Origin: Natronobiforma cellulositropha
GTDB taxonomy: Archaea > Halobacteriota > Halobacteria > Halobacteriales > Natrialbaceae
Direction: 5' to 3'
Length of the DNA stretch: 64,000 nucleotides
Assembly (NCBI RefSeq): GCF_025629245.1
Contig: NZ_JANZXN010000005.1
Location: 1 to 64,000 of the forward strand
The position numbers and the translations under genes are program-made. Shown here one piece after another: positions 42,794-51,487 of this stretch. Numbering within the stretch: position 1 is the first letter of the stretch; each line of letters opens with the position of its first letter. Below the pieces are notes generated by a model. The model was not told the DNA's origin. It worked only from the letters and a program-made list of their open reading frames with translations, and made no database searches.

Positions 42794-43894
42794 ATGGTGC
42801 TAAATCGTGAGCGAGCGAGACGGGAGCAGTCGACGGAGCAGTCGGAGACCGACCGACGCCAGCCAGCACGGCGGTCGGCCAGACCGGCTCTCTCCTGGGC
42901 AGATCCGGCGCGTCAGGATAGCCAGGCGGGCCGGTACGTCTTTCGGTTGGTCGAAGAACACGGTCTCGAGCAGGTCCACTACTGGGCGAGTCAGGGTGGG
43001 CTGCCTGCGGGGTTCAACACCGAGGCGGGCGAGACGATTCGGCGTGGAACTGAGTGGAGCCGAGAGAGTGGGACCGACATCGACACGACGAGCCTCTACC
43101 GATCGGCGGGCGCACAGGCGGAGACCGAGCCTGCTGGAGATGCAGGTGTGCCAGACGCCGTGAGAGCGGTCGTCTCGGAACCCGGCCAGCCGCTCGAGGC
43201 GTCGGTTCGTGAGGAGATGGAAGCGAAGCTAGGGACATCGTTCGAGGACGTCAGAATCCACACGGGCGTGCGGGCGGCGGCGGCCGCCTCGGCGGTCGAC
43301 GCGCGGGCGTTCACCGTCGGCAACCACGTCGCGTTCGGCCGCGGCGAGTACGACCCGGAGAGTGAAAGTGGACGATACCTCATTGCACACGAACTTGCCC
43401 ACGTTCGCCAGTCCAGTAGGAAGCGAGCGCTCCAGCGGTGTGGGAGTGAGTCTGAAAGCGGTGCAGCGTCCGGAGGTGGCGCGTCGGGAGGTGGCACATC
43501 GCTACAGGAGCGGTACGGACTCCCAGCGACGGCAGTACTCGGCCCAGATGTGACCGAGGCGCACATGGAGACGTACAGGCACCAGAAACACGATCCAGAG
43601 ACGACGAGATTCGTCGTAACGGACCAGGAAGGGAAGGTCTGCTGGTTAGAGCAAGGGAACGAGAGGGCCGGGTGGACACACATTATCAGCAGACACGGAG
43701 GACAGTTCGAGGAGTTGGGATTCGAAGGGGATACGCTACGAAATGCAATCATGAACGCGATACAGTACGGCACGGAAGGGACAAGCAAGGGGCGAAGGCA
43801 GTACAAGGATAACCTTACAGAGACCAAGAATATCGTCGTTGGTGTAGGTTCGAACGGATTCGTCGTGACGGCTCATCCAAAGAGGAAGAAATGA
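42794..43894 (+). CDS. DUF4157 effector-like protein with C-terminal RNase-like toxin domain
   Basis: 366 aa without signal peptide or membrane helices. Residues about 1-115 are polar and probably disordered. About 118-210 match the DUF4157 domain (R-E-x-M-E, F-x-x-V-R-I-H-T, L-I-A-H-E-L-A-H-V-R-Q with the HExxH zinc motif), a marker of effectors loaded into extracellular contractile injection systems. A Gly/Ser linker follows to about 237. The last 130 residues hold G-W-T-H-I-I-S-R-H near 292 and G-F-V-V-T-A-H-P near 354, resembling BECR-fold (EndoU/colicin/RelE) nuclease toxins; that fold is inferred. The toxin part has no CTCGAG and looks AT-richer. Its stop overlaps the next start (ATGA). 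Confidence 0.7.
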   Translation: MVLNRERARREQSTEQSETDRRQPARRSARPALSWADPARQDSQAGRYVFRLVEEHGLEQVHYWASQGGLPAGFNTEAGETIRRGTEWSRESGTDIDTTSLYRSAGAQAETEPAGDAGVPDAVRAVVSEPGQPLEASVREEMEAKLGTSFEDVRIHTGVRAAAAASAVDARAFTVGNHVAFGRGEYDPESESGRYLIAHELAHVRQSSRKRALQRCGSESESGAASGGGASGGGTSLQERYGLPATAVLGPDVTEAHMETYRHQKHDPETTRFVVTDQEGKVCWLEQGNERAGWTHIISRHGGQFEELGFEGDTLRNAIMNAIQYGTEGTSKGRRQYKDNLTETKNIVVGVGSNGFVVTAHPKRKK

Positions 43895-44352
43895 CACTCG
43901 AGCCAACACTCACCGCCACCGTCTGCGAACGGACACCGGAGGCCGAGTACGAGGGCGTCGTCTACGACCAGACGGTGACGGTCGCACTCGAGGAGGCGAC
44001 GACGAGCGCCACGAGACTCGCGCTGTTCGACCCCTCGATGGCCGTGACGGACGACCACGTGGGATCGACGGTCGACCTCGCCGTCTCGGTGCTCTCGAGT
44101 GCGGTCGAACGCCTCGACACACCGACGAGGGACGTCCGCGAGACGGACGAGGGGGCATCGGCGTGGAGTTACGAGTTTCTCGGCCGGGTGTGTGCGACGG
44201 ACGCGGACGGTGGCGTCGTTCTCGATATCGGCTGTGGGACCATCTCCGTCGAGCCATCGGCGGATCTGGCGCGCTGTCTCGAGGCGGGAGGCGCCGACGG
44301 CCCTCACCTGCGGGTGCTCGCGTCTCGGACCGACCTGGCCGCACTCGAGTGA
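43891..44352 (+). CDS. Candidate immunity protein for the DUF4157 toxin
   Basis: 153 aa, strongly acidic, soluble. It starts within the stop codon of the toxin gene (ATGA overlap), the usual arrangement for a toxin and its immunity protein. The sequence combines beta strands (A-T-V-C-E-R-T) with helices and matches no immunity family I know. Function is inferred only from position. Acidic proteins often neutralise basic nucleases, and the toxin's end is very basic (H-P-K-R-K-K). Confidence 0.5.
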   Translation: MTLEPTLTATVCERTPEAEYEGVVYDQTVTVALEEATTSATRLALFDPSMAVTDDHVGSTVDLAVSVLSSAVERLDTPTRDVRETDEGASAWSYEFLGRVCATDADGGVVLDIGCGTISVEPSADLARCLEAGGADGPHLRVLASRTDLAALE

Positions 44353-44431
44353 GCGACGGACGCGCGTCGAGTGCGTTCGCACCGTGTGAATCGACACGAG
44401 CGCTTTGGTGCTGGCCGTCGACGCTCGAGGT

Positions 44432-45064
44432 ATGTACCGCACCGTGTTAGTGCCGACCGACGGGAGCGAGACCGCCGCACGCGTGGTCGAACAGGCGTTC
44501 GAACTCGCGACGCGCTTCGACGCGACCGTCTACGTCCTCTACGTCGTCGACATCGAGGGAGCGTTCCCGTTCGGCCCGCCCGTAGACGACGCTCGCGAGG
44601 CGGTGTACGAACGGGCAAGAGCCGTCACCGACGGGATCGCCGCGGACGCACCCGACGGACTCGAGGTCGTCTCGGTCGTCGACGACGGCGTCGCTCACGA
44701 GACCATCCTCGAGTACGCAGCGAGCCAGGACGTCGGCCTGATCGTGATGGGGACCCACGGCGGCCGTGGCATGGACCGGTTCGTGCTGGGGAGCGTCACG
44801 GAGACGATCATGCAGCGTGCCGACCGGTCGGTCCTCGTGAGTCACGCGGGCGAGGAGGACGAGCGCGTCTCGACCCCCGGGGAGGCGCGGACGCTCGCAG
44901 CGAGCGCACTCGAGGATGAGGCGGCGTTCGAGGCGGAGGCGACGCTCGAGGAGGTACGCGAACGCGGTGGCTTCTGGCTCGTTCACGCGACTGACGGGGA
45001 GCGAGCGTACACGGCCCACGTCGACAGACTGAGCGGGGCGGTCACGGTCACCGAGACCGAGTGA
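44432..45064 (+). CDS. UspA domain with an extra C-terminal domain
   Basis: 210 aa. Residues about 1-142 are a standard UspA domain (V-L-V-P-T-D-G-S-E near the N-terminus, G-T-H-G-G-R-G-M-D-R-F-V-L-G-S-V near 108-123). About 70 further residues form an alpha/beta extension with W-L-V-H-A-T-D-G-E-R-A-Y-T-A-H-V and G-A-V-T-V-T-E-T, which resembles a small PepSY-like hairpin domain. It is the only member here with this extension. Convergent with the next UspA gene, 6 bp apart. Confidence 0.85.
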   Translation: MYRTVLVPTDGSETAARVVEQAFELATRFDATVYVLYVVDIEGAFPFGPPVDDAREAVYERARAVTDGIAADAPDGLEVVSVVDDGVAHETILEYAASQDVGLIVMGTHGGRGMDRFVLGSVTETIMQRADRSVLVSHAGEEDERVSTPGEARTLAASALEDEAAFEAEATLEEVRERGGFWLVHATDGERAYTAHVDRLSGAVTVTETE

Positions 45065-45070
45065 GAGCGG

Positions 45071-45487
45071 TCACCGGACGATCGTCACCGGACAGGGGGC
45101 GCGACGGGCGACCACTTCGGCGACGCTCCCGAGGAGGACGCGCGAGACGCCCGAGCGGCCGTGGCTGCCGATGACCACGTGGTCGACGTCGTGCTCGTCG
45201 GCGTAGGCGACGAGTTCGCGCGCGGGACTACCGACGGCCGTCTCGGTGGTGATCGACCCGTCGTGTGGTGGCGCCGTCTCGAGGAGGTCGTCGAACAACG
45301 CCGCGGCGTCCTCACGTTTCTGCTCGAGGAGGGCGTCGGCCCCGACGTGGCCGTACTCGCCGTAGACACTCCCGGAGATGTCGACGACGTGGACGGCGGT
45401 GATGTCGGCGTCGGGGAAGGTTTCGAGCGCGTAGTCGAACGCCACCCGGGCGGGCTCAGAGTCGTCGAGTGCGACGAGGACGTGCAT
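45071..45487 (-). CDS. UspA-family universal stress protein
   Basis: 138 aa, a single UspA domain starting M-H-V-L-V-A-L-D-D-S-E. The ATP-binding loop G-S-H-G-R-S-G-V-S-R-V-L-L-G-S-V is near residues 107-122 and the end is P-C-P-V-T-I-V-R. It is convergent with the extended UspA gene and 45 bp downstream of another UspA gene on the same strand, so the two may be co-transcribed. Confidence 0.92.
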   Translation of the reverse strand: MHVLVALDDSEPARVAFDYALETFPDADITAVHVVDISGSVYGEYGHVGADALLEQKREDAAALFDDLLETAPPHDGSITTETAVGSPARELVAYADEHDVDHVVIGSHGRSGVSRVLLGSVAEVVARRAPCPVTIVR

Positions 45488-45532
45488 ACTCGAGAGCAGT
45501 CGGCGGACGCACTTAGCTGTACGCCAGCGGTC

Positions 45533-45955
45533 TCAGCGGACGACGGTGACGAGCACCGGCGAGCGGTGGACGACGGCGTCGGCGACGCTGCCGAGGTGGC
45601 CGTCGGCATCGCCCGTGCCGCGACTCCCGATGACCACGTGGTCGACGTCCGCCTCGGTCGTATAGGCGAGAATCGCCGTCGTCGGCCGCCCGACCCACAG
45701 CGCCGTCTCGAGCGGACGGTCTCGCTGCGCTGCAATCGCTTCCGCCCGCTCGAGGACGTCCTGTGCGTCCGCGCGCGCGGCGTCGACGCGCTCGAGCCAC
45801 GCCTCGAGCGCCTGGTCGTCGAAGCCGAGTTCACCCGTCCGTTCGACGACGTGTAAGACGGTGACGGCGGCGTCGGGGTAGGTCTCGAAGGCGTACTCGA
45901 GTCCGGCGCGGGCGTGGGGCGAGCCGTCGAACGGAACGAGGATCGTACGGGCCAT
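45533..45955 (-). CDS. UspA-family universal stress protein
   Basis: 140 aa UspA domain. It starts A-R-T-I-L-V-P-F-D-G-S-P-H-A-R, and the nucleotide loop appears as G-S-R-G-T-G-D-A-D-G-H-L-G-S-V near residues 110-124, an unusual variant with D-A-D-G-H after the first glycines. The start at MARTIL is preferred over MRPMAR. It precedes another UspA gene by 45 bp and is divergent from the sulfatase. Confidence 0.9.
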   Translation of the reverse strand: MARTILVPFDGSPHARAGLEYAFETYPDAAVTVLHVVERTGELGFDDQALEAWLERVDAARADAQDVLERAEAIAAQRDRPLETALWVGRPTTAILAYTTEADVDHVVIGSRGTGDADGHLGSVADAVVHRSPVLVTVVR

Positions 45956-46089
45956 GGGACGCATTCACCCGGCGCGCGTATCAATGCACGCGCTCTGGAA
46001 CGCTCCGCGACGCTCGAGACGCCGCTCGCCGACGCCGAGCGCTGACGGCTGTCCGTACCTCGAAGTATTATCCCGCGGGTCGTGGTAGG

Positions 46090-47511
46090 ATGGAGGTCAT
46101 GGGTGACTCTCGGCCGAACGTACTCCTGATACACTGCCACGATCTCGGGCGCTATCTGGGCTGTTACGGCGAAGACATCGAGACGCCAGCGATCGACGCG
46201 CTCGCGGCCGACGGTGCCGTCTTCGACCGTCACTTCGTCACCGCTCCGCAGTGTTCGCCGAGCCGTGGCAGCCTGCTGACCGGCCGGTACCCCCACGTCA
46301 ACGGGCTGATGGGGCTCGCACACGGAAGCTGGGAACTGGGGACCGACGAGCGGATCATGCCCCAGTACTTACAGGAGGCGGGCTACGAGACGCACCTCTT
46401 CGGTCTCCAGCACGTCACACAGGACACCGACCGCCTCGAGTACGACCACGTCCACTCGGAGGGGAACCTCTACCCCGGAGTGACGCCCGCAGTCCACCAG
46501 GCGAACCGGGCGCGAAACGTCGCCTCGGTCGTCTCGACCTTCCTCGAGAAGGGGGCGTACGACGGCCCGTTTTTCGCCTCCGTCGGCTTCTTCGAACTCC
46601 ACCGCGTCGAAGAGGAGAACGGCCGCTTTGGCTTCGACGCCGGCCACTACGACACCGACGACCCAGACGAGGTCCGCCCACTGCCGTACCTGCCGGACCG
46701 CCGTGGAATCAGGCTCGACCTCGCGGAGATGCACGGCATGGTCTACGCCCTCGACGACGCCGTCGGGACGATCTGTGAGAGCCTCGAGCAGGCAGGCATC
46801 GCCGACGAGACGGTCGTCATCTTCACGACCGAACACGGCATCGCCTTCCCGCGAGCGAAAGGAAGCGTCTACGACGCGGGCATCGAGGCGGCGCTGATCG
46901 TCCGCTACCCGGGCGTCGCCGACGGCGGCCGTCACTACGACGAACTCCTCAGCAACGTCGACGTGTTGCCGACGGTTCTCGAACTGGTCGGACTCGAGGT
47001 CCCGGACGCGGTGAACGGCCGGAGCTTCCTCGGGTTACTCGACGACGAGCGAGGTGGGAGAGCCGACGGGAGTGCGGGTGAGGACGGAAGTGCGGGCGGC
47101 GGCGATGAGGACGGCTACCGGCCACACGAGCATCTGTTCGCCGAGATGACCTGGCACGACATGTACGACCCGGTCCGGGCCGTCCGCACTGAGCGCTACA
47201 AGTTCATCAAGAACTTCTGGCACCTCCCCGAGGTGTACTTCACCAAGGACATCTTCGCGAGCGAGGCCGGCCGCGAGGTCAGAGAGGACTGGGCGACGCC
47301 CCCACGGGCGTACGAGGAGCTGTACGACCTCCACGAGGATCCACAGGAACAGGACAACGTGGTCCGCGAGCCACGCTACGAAGACGTCGTCGCCGACCTC
47401 TCCGAGACACTCCGCGAGTGGATGGAGGCGACCGACGACCCGCTGCTCGAGGGGCCACTCCCACCCGGCGACTACGAAGAGATCACCAGCTGGCCGACGG
47501 ACACGACGTGA
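46090..47511 (+). CDS. Sulfatase (type I, Cys-type)
   Basis: 473 aa of the alkaline-phosphatase/sulfatase superfamily, similar to heparan N-sulfatase-like proteins. The active-site C-S-P-S-R-G-S-L-L-T-G-R near residues 56-67 has the C-x-P-x-R core in which cysteine becomes formylglycine. Metal ligands fit H-C-H-D near 16 and a later T-E-H-G. No signal peptide, so it is probably cytosolic, or its substrate is imported. No formylglycine-generating enzyme is in the window. The start may be at ATG 46090 or 46099. A Gly/Asp-rich insert at about 320-340 is unusual. Confidence 0.87.
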   Translation: MEVMGDSRPNVLLIHCHDLGRYLGCYGEDIETPAIDALAADGAVFDRHFVTAPQCSPSRGSLLTGRYPHVNGLMGLAHGSWELGTDERIMPQYLQEAGYETHLFGLQHVTQDTDRLEYDHVHSEGNLYPGVTPAVHQANRARNVASVVSTFLEKGAYDGPFFASVGFFELHRVEEENGRFGFDAGHYDTDDPDEVRPLPYLPDRRGIRLDLAEMHGMVYALDDAVGTICESLEQAGIADETVVIFTTEHGIAFPRAKGSVYDAGIEAALIVRYPGVADGGRHYDELLSNVDVLPTVLELVGLEVPDAVNGRSFLGLLDDERGGRADGSAGEDGSAGGGDEDGYRPHEHLFAEMTWHDMYDPVRAVRTERYKFIKNFWHLPEVYFTKDIFASEAGREVREDWATPPRAYEELYDLHEDPQEQDNVVREPRYEDVVADLSETLREWMEATDDPLLEGPLPPGDYEEITSWPTDTT

Positions 47512-47622
47512 AACGGTCCGTCTGAGAGGTGCTCGACCCGGCCACGGACGAGAGTCCGCTGGCGGCGTTCGGCGGCGAGCGAACGCACGAATCCAAGTAC
47601 CTCCGGTGAGAATCCCCCGACC

Positions 47623-48471
47623 ATGTACGATCGGATTCTCGTCCCAACTGACGGCAGCGAGACGGCGACCGCAGCGCTCGAGCACGCAGGCGACCTCGCG
47701 GCGGCCGTGGGCGCGACGGTCCACGTCCTCCACGTCGGCGACGGAGACGATACCGTCGATACGACCGGTGCAGCGATCGCTGGCGACGGCCGAACGCTCG
47801 TCGACGACCGCGGCGCACACGCGATCGAGGACGTCCGCGGGGGCGACCCCACGGAGACGATCCTCGAGACCGCCAGGGACGCCACCGTCGACGCCATCGT
47901 CATGGGGTCGTGCGGACGGGCGGGACTCGAGCGTCTCGTCCTCGGGAGCGTCACCGAAGGCGTCGTCCGCGAGTCACCCGTCCCCGTCATCGTCGTCGGT
48001 GCCGACGGCCACGCCAGCCACGAGTACCCCTACCGTCACGTCACCATCGCGACCGACGGGAGCGAGGCCGCGACCGCGGCAGTCACTGCGGGGGTGTCCC
48101 TCGCACGCGAGCACGACGCGGCCGTCCACCTGCTGTCGGTCGCCGACGTGCCACCCGAGGACCTCGAATCGAACGGTCCCGACGACACCCGGATCGGCCG
48201 CCTCGAGTCCGGTGCCCGCGAGGCGATCGAGCGGGCCGAAGAATTCGCGAGCGAGGCCGGACTCGAAGCGGTCACCAGCGAGGTGCGGTTCGGCGAGGCC
48301 GCAGAAGAGATCCGTGCGGGGGCCGCAGAGTCCGAGGCCGACCTCCTCGTCGTCGGCACGAGCGGGCGTGGCGGGCTGAGCCGGATGGTTCTCGGGAGCG
48401 TCGCCGAGGACGTGTTGCGAACCGCCGAGATCCCGGTCCTGACGGTCCGTGCGAGCGACGGCGACGAGTGA
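47623..48471 (+). CDS. Tandem UspA protein (two domains)
   Basis: 282 aa built of two UspA domains, residues 1-135 and about 141-282. The first begins Y-D-R-I-L-V-P-T-D-G-S-E and has G-S-C-G-R-A-G; the second begins Y-R-H-V-T-I-A-T-D-G-S-E and has G-T-S-G-R-G-G-L-S-R-M-V-L-G. Tandem UspA proteins mimic the usual dimer within one chain. Located between the sulfatase and the DUF4336 gene, all on the plus strand. Confidence 0.92.
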   Translation: MYDRILVPTDGSETATAALEHAGDLAAAVGATVHVLHVGDGDDTVDTTGAAIAGDGRTLVDDRGAHAIEDVRGGDPTETILETARDATVDAIVMGSCGRAGLERLVLGSVTEGVVRESPVPVIVVGADGHASHEYPYRHVTIATDGSEAATAAVTAGVSLAREHDAAVHLLSVADVPPEDLESNGPDDTRIGRLESGAREAIERAEEFASEAGLEAVTSEVRFGEAAEEIRAGAAESEADLLVVGTSGRGGLSRMVLGSVAEDVLRTAEIPVLTVRASDGDE

Positions 48472-48513
48472 GACCAGTAGGCGTTTCGAGACGGGCGGTG
48501 AACTGGACCGACG

Positions 48514-49212
48514 ATGGTCACCGCACCGGACGGACTCAGACAGCGCGGACCGAATCTCTGGACCTACGAGGAGCCGCTCCGGTTTCTCGGAGTCGAAATC
48601 GGCCGGATCATGACCGTGGTCCGACTCTCGAGCGGGGGACTCTTCGTTCACTCGCCGGCCGAATTGACGCCACAGCTCCATGCGGCACTCGAGCGTCTCG
48701 GAGCGGTGCGCTTCGTCGTTCCCGCGAGCAAACTCCACGGCCACCTGTACATGGAGCAGTACCGGGCGGCGTGGCCGGACGTCGAGTTGTTCGCCGCGCC
48801 CGGACTCGACGGGCGCCGAACCGACCTCACCTTCGACGGCCTGCTGGGCGACACGCCGGATCCCCGGTGGGCGACGGACATCGACCAGGTCGCGATCATG
48901 GGCAACCGGCTGCTGACCGAACTCGCGTTCGTCCACCGGCCGAGTCGGACGCTCCTGCTGGGCGATATCGGCTACCACATCGGCCCGGGGAGCCCGCTCC
49001 GGACGCGCCTCTACGCGCGCCTCGTCGGCGTCTACCGGCGCATCGGTCCACCGATCGACTACCGGCTGACGGTGACCAACGAGGCGACGCTCCGGCGGTC
49101 GATGCACGAGGTCCTCGCGTGGGAGTTCGATCGGGTCGTTCCGGGCCACGGTGACGTCCTCGAGACCGGCGGCAAACGGGCGGTACTCGAGGGATTCGGC
49201 TGGCTGTGGTGA
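48514..49212 (+). CDS. DUF4336 domain protein (metallo-hydrolase-like)
   Basis: 232 aa. The fold pattern (L-F-V-H-S-P-A, then K-L-H-G-H near residue 74 and V-P-G-H-G-D near 208) matches DUF4336, a family related to metallo-beta-lactamases that has lost the canonical H-x-H-x-D-H motif. Several histidines remain and could bind metal. No substrate is known. It begins 42 bp after the tandem UspA gene, so the two may be co-transcribed. Confidence 0.75.
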   Translation: MVTAPDGLRQRGPNLWTYEEPLRFLGVEIGRIMTVVRLSSGGLFVHSPAELTPQLHAALERLGAVRFVVPASKLHGHLYMEQYRAAWPDVELFAAPGLDGRRTDLTFDGLLGDTPDPRWATDIDQVAIMGNRLLTELAFVHRPSRTLLLGDIGYHIGPGSPLRTRLYARLVGVYRRIGPPIDYRLTVTNEATLRRSMHEVLAWEFDRVVPGHGDVLETGGKRAVLEGFGWLW

Positions 49213-49297
49213 AGTCATCACGACGGCTGCGAGAGCATCCGTGCGTTCACGGCTGACGTGAGAACGCCTTTGTCGGCGCACCACATTGGGACGGTCG

Positions 49298-49711
49298 ATG
49301 ACTTCCCGGTCGGAGACAGCCACGGTGTTCGTCGTGGGCGTGAGCGCACTCGTCGCGACGTGTATCCTCCACCTCGCGTACCTGCCGCGGTACTTCCCCG
49401 ACGAGCGCCTGACAGTGTCTGCCGTCCTCGTCCTCGGCTGGGCGACGTACACGGTCGGCTGGTACGCCATCGGTCGCCTCTTCTCGGATCCCGGTCCGGT
49501 GCCGTCGCTTCGCTCGCTCGACGTCGGCGTGGCGCTGTTTCTCTGCTCGCTGTTGCTCGGACTGGGACTCGACACGCTCGGGTTCACACCGGAACTCGTC
49601 CTCGAGGCCTACGCCCTGCCGGCGGTCGGCATCTACGTCGGTCTCGCGCTCGTCGGCTGGTCGATCGGCGTCAGAACGAACGCGATCAACCGGTTCGCTC
49701 ACGACGAGTGA
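49298..49711 (+). CDS. Four-helix membrane protein
   Basis: 137 aa with four membrane segments (about 9-27, 38-58, 74-92, 105-125) and short loops. No family recognised. ATG at MTSRSET chosen; a TTG four codons upstream is in frame. It overlaps the convergent UspA gene by 13 bp. Confidence 0.6.
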   Translation: MTSRSETATVFVVGVSALVATCILHLAYLPRYFPDERLTVSAVLVLGWATYTVGWYAIGRLFSDPGPVPSLRSLDVGVALFLCSLLLGLGLDTLGFTPELVLEAYALPAVGIYVGLALVGWSIGVRTNAINRFAHDE

Positions 49712-50136
49712 GCCGTGGTCACGAACACGTCGAGGTCACCGAAGCGGATCACGTGGTCGGTGACACTCCCAACCGCGAGACGGTGGACCCCACCGCGTCC
49801 ACGCGACCCCATCACGATGAGGTCCGCGTCCACCTCGCCGGCGTACTCGAGGATCGCCGTTCCGGGCGGTCCCGTGAGCACTGCCGTCTCCACCGTGAGA
49901 CCGCCGGCGGCCGGCCGGTCCGCCACCGCGCCGACGACGCGTCTCGCCTGGGCGTTGATCGCCTCCTCGGCACTCTCGGTCTCTCCCGGCAACCGAAGGT
50001 AGCCGAGCGGGCCGGTCTCGGCGACGCAGACGGCGTGGACGGTCGCGTCGTGTTCGGCCGCGAGCGAGAGCGCCCGGTCGACGGCGGCCGCGGCGTGCTC
50101 GCTCCCGTCGGTCGGAACCAGTATCGTCTCGAACAT
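49699..50136 (-). CDS. UspA-family universal stress protein
   Basis: 145 aa UspA domain (F-E-T-I-L-V-P-T-D-G-S-E at the start; G-S-R-G-R-G-G-V-H-R-L-A-V-G-S-V near residues 112-127). The 11 codons upstream of the chosen ATG are basic and unlike the family. It is divergent from the next UspA gene, 95 bp away, so the two promoters share this region. Confidence 0.92.
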   Translation of the reverse strand: MFETILVPTDGSEHAAAAVDRALSLAAEHDATVHAVCVAETGPLGYLRLPGETESAEEAINAQARRVVGAVADRPAAGGLTVETAVLTGPPGTAILEYAGEVDADLIVMGSRGRGGVHRLAVGSVTDHVIRFGDLDVFVTTAHSS

Positions 50137-50231
50137 ACGCCCCCATCGACCTCGAGCACGGTAAATCACTGCCCAGGCGGGGTGCGCTCGAGGAGGGGTA
50201 CCGATTTCACTGCACGCACCGTAGCGTCCGT

Positions 50232-50675
50232 ATGTACGACACGATTCTGGTCGCGATCGACGACAGCGAGACGGCGGCCGCGGCGCTGGCGCACGCGATC
50301 GACCTGGCGCGGAGCGTCGAGGCGACCGTCAGCGTCCTCTCGGTCGTCGACTCCGGGGCGAACCCGCTCCGGTTCGGCGTCGACGAGGTCGACGACCTCA
50401 ACCGAACCGTCACGGAGACGGTCGCGGGCGTCGTCGACGCCTACGACGGAAACGGACCGGCGTTCGACGTCGAGATCCGTCGGGGCCGTCCGGACACCGT
50501 GATCCTCGAGTACGCAGCAGAAATCGGGGCGGAAACGATCGTCCTCGGCCGCCACGGCGACCAGACGCTCCCCGAAGCCATCCTTGGGAGCACCGCCGAC
50601 CGGGTGACGCGACTCGCGTCGGTGCCGGTGACGGTGGTGCCTCCTGCCCTGGCGGACGAGCACGGCGACAACTAA
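50232..50675 (+). CDS. UspA-family universal stress protein
   Basis: 147 aa UspA domain beginning Y-D-T-I-L-V-A-I-D-D-S-E. The nucleotide loop reads G-R-H-G-D-Q-T-L-P-E-A-I-L-G-S-T near residues 116-131, weaker than in the others because the second glycine is replaced. It may bind nucleotide poorly. Divergent from the previous UspA gene. Confidence 0.9.
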   Translation: MYDTILVAIDDSETAAAALAHAIDLARSVEATVSVLSVVDSGANPLRFGVDEVDDLNRTVTETVAGVVDAYDGNGPAFDVEIRRGRPDTVILEYAAEIGAETIVLGRHGDQTLPEAILGSTADRVTRLASVPVTVVPPALADEHGDN

Positions 50676-50746
50676 CCCACCAGCCCGTGGGAAGGAGGCA
50701 CACACCACCGGAAGAGGCATGTCTCCCATCCCCATTGCCGAGCAGT

Positions 50747-51397
50747 ATGGACGACGCCACTCGCGAAAAAACCGCTATCAGGCGCGGCTACGACCGACTC
50801 GCCCCAACCTACGCGGAGCGACGGGCCGAGACGCCGCTCGAGTCGGCCGTCGTCACTGACTTCCTCGAGACGGTCGAGCCAGGCGACCGCCTCCTCGACG
50901 CAGGCTGTGGCGTCGGTGAACCAGTACTGACGGCGGTGAGCAGTCCGGAGCCGGAGCCAGACGGGGTAGACGCCGTCGGTCTCGACCTCTCGAGTGGCCA
51001 GCTCGAGATCGCCCGCGGGCGCGCACCCGCGGCATCGCTGTGTCAGGGAGAGATGGCACGGCTCCCGTTCGCCGCAGCATCCTTCGACGTCGTCGTCGCC
51101 CTCCACTCACTGATTCACGTCCCCGTTGCCGAGGACGGTGCCGTCCTCTCGGAGTTCGCCCGCGTCCTCCGCCCCGGCGGCCGGCTACTCCTCACCGGTG
51201 GGTGCACGCCCTGGACCGGCACCAACCCGGACTGGCTCGACGCCGGCGTCGAGATGCGCTGGCAGATGGCAGGCCGCGAACAGACCCGCCGACACCTCGA
51301 ACGAGCGGGCTTCACCGTCCTCGAGCGCGGCGAGGTCGACAGCGGCATGGTCGAGGACGAGGCGCGGTTCTCGTACGTGCACGCTCGAGTCGCGTGA
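50747..51397 (+). CDS. Class I SAM-dependent methyltransferase
   Basis: 216 aa. Motif I, L-L-D-A-G-C-G-V-G-E-P, near residues 45-55, binds SAM. L-D-L-S-S-G-Q-L-E-I-A and D-V-V-V-A-L-H-S-L-I-H-V follow in UbiE/COQ5-like order. The target is a small molecule by pattern, unidentified. The frame is open 20 codons upstream, but the ATG at MDDATREK fits the family start. Confidence 0.85.
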   Translation: MDDATREKTAIRRGYDRLAPTYAERRAETPLESAVVTDFLETVEPGDRLLDAGCGVGEPVLTAVSSPEPEPDGVDAVGLDLSSGQLEIARGRAPAASLCQGEMARLPFAAASFDVVVALHSLIHVPVAEDGAVLSEFARVLRPGGRLLLTGGCTPWTGTNPDWLDAGVEMRWQMAGREQTRRHLERAGFTVLERGEVDSGMVEDEARFSYVHARVA

Positions 51398-51452
51398 GCG
51401 AGTAGCCCGTATTCGATACAATCGGCTGTACATCTATTCGGACACTTGTTGC

Positions 51453-51462
51453 GAAATATACA
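51453..51462 (+). promoter_or_regulatory. BRE/TATA promoter of the membrane protein gene
   Basis: GCGAAATATAC combines a BRE-like CGAAA with a TATA core centred about 26 bp before position 51484, four bases ahead of the ATG at 51488. This fits the haloarchaeal promoter pattern and a leaderless mRNA. Confidence 0.6.
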
Positions 51463-51487
51463 TCTATCGTCGCACAAACCAGAGGAT

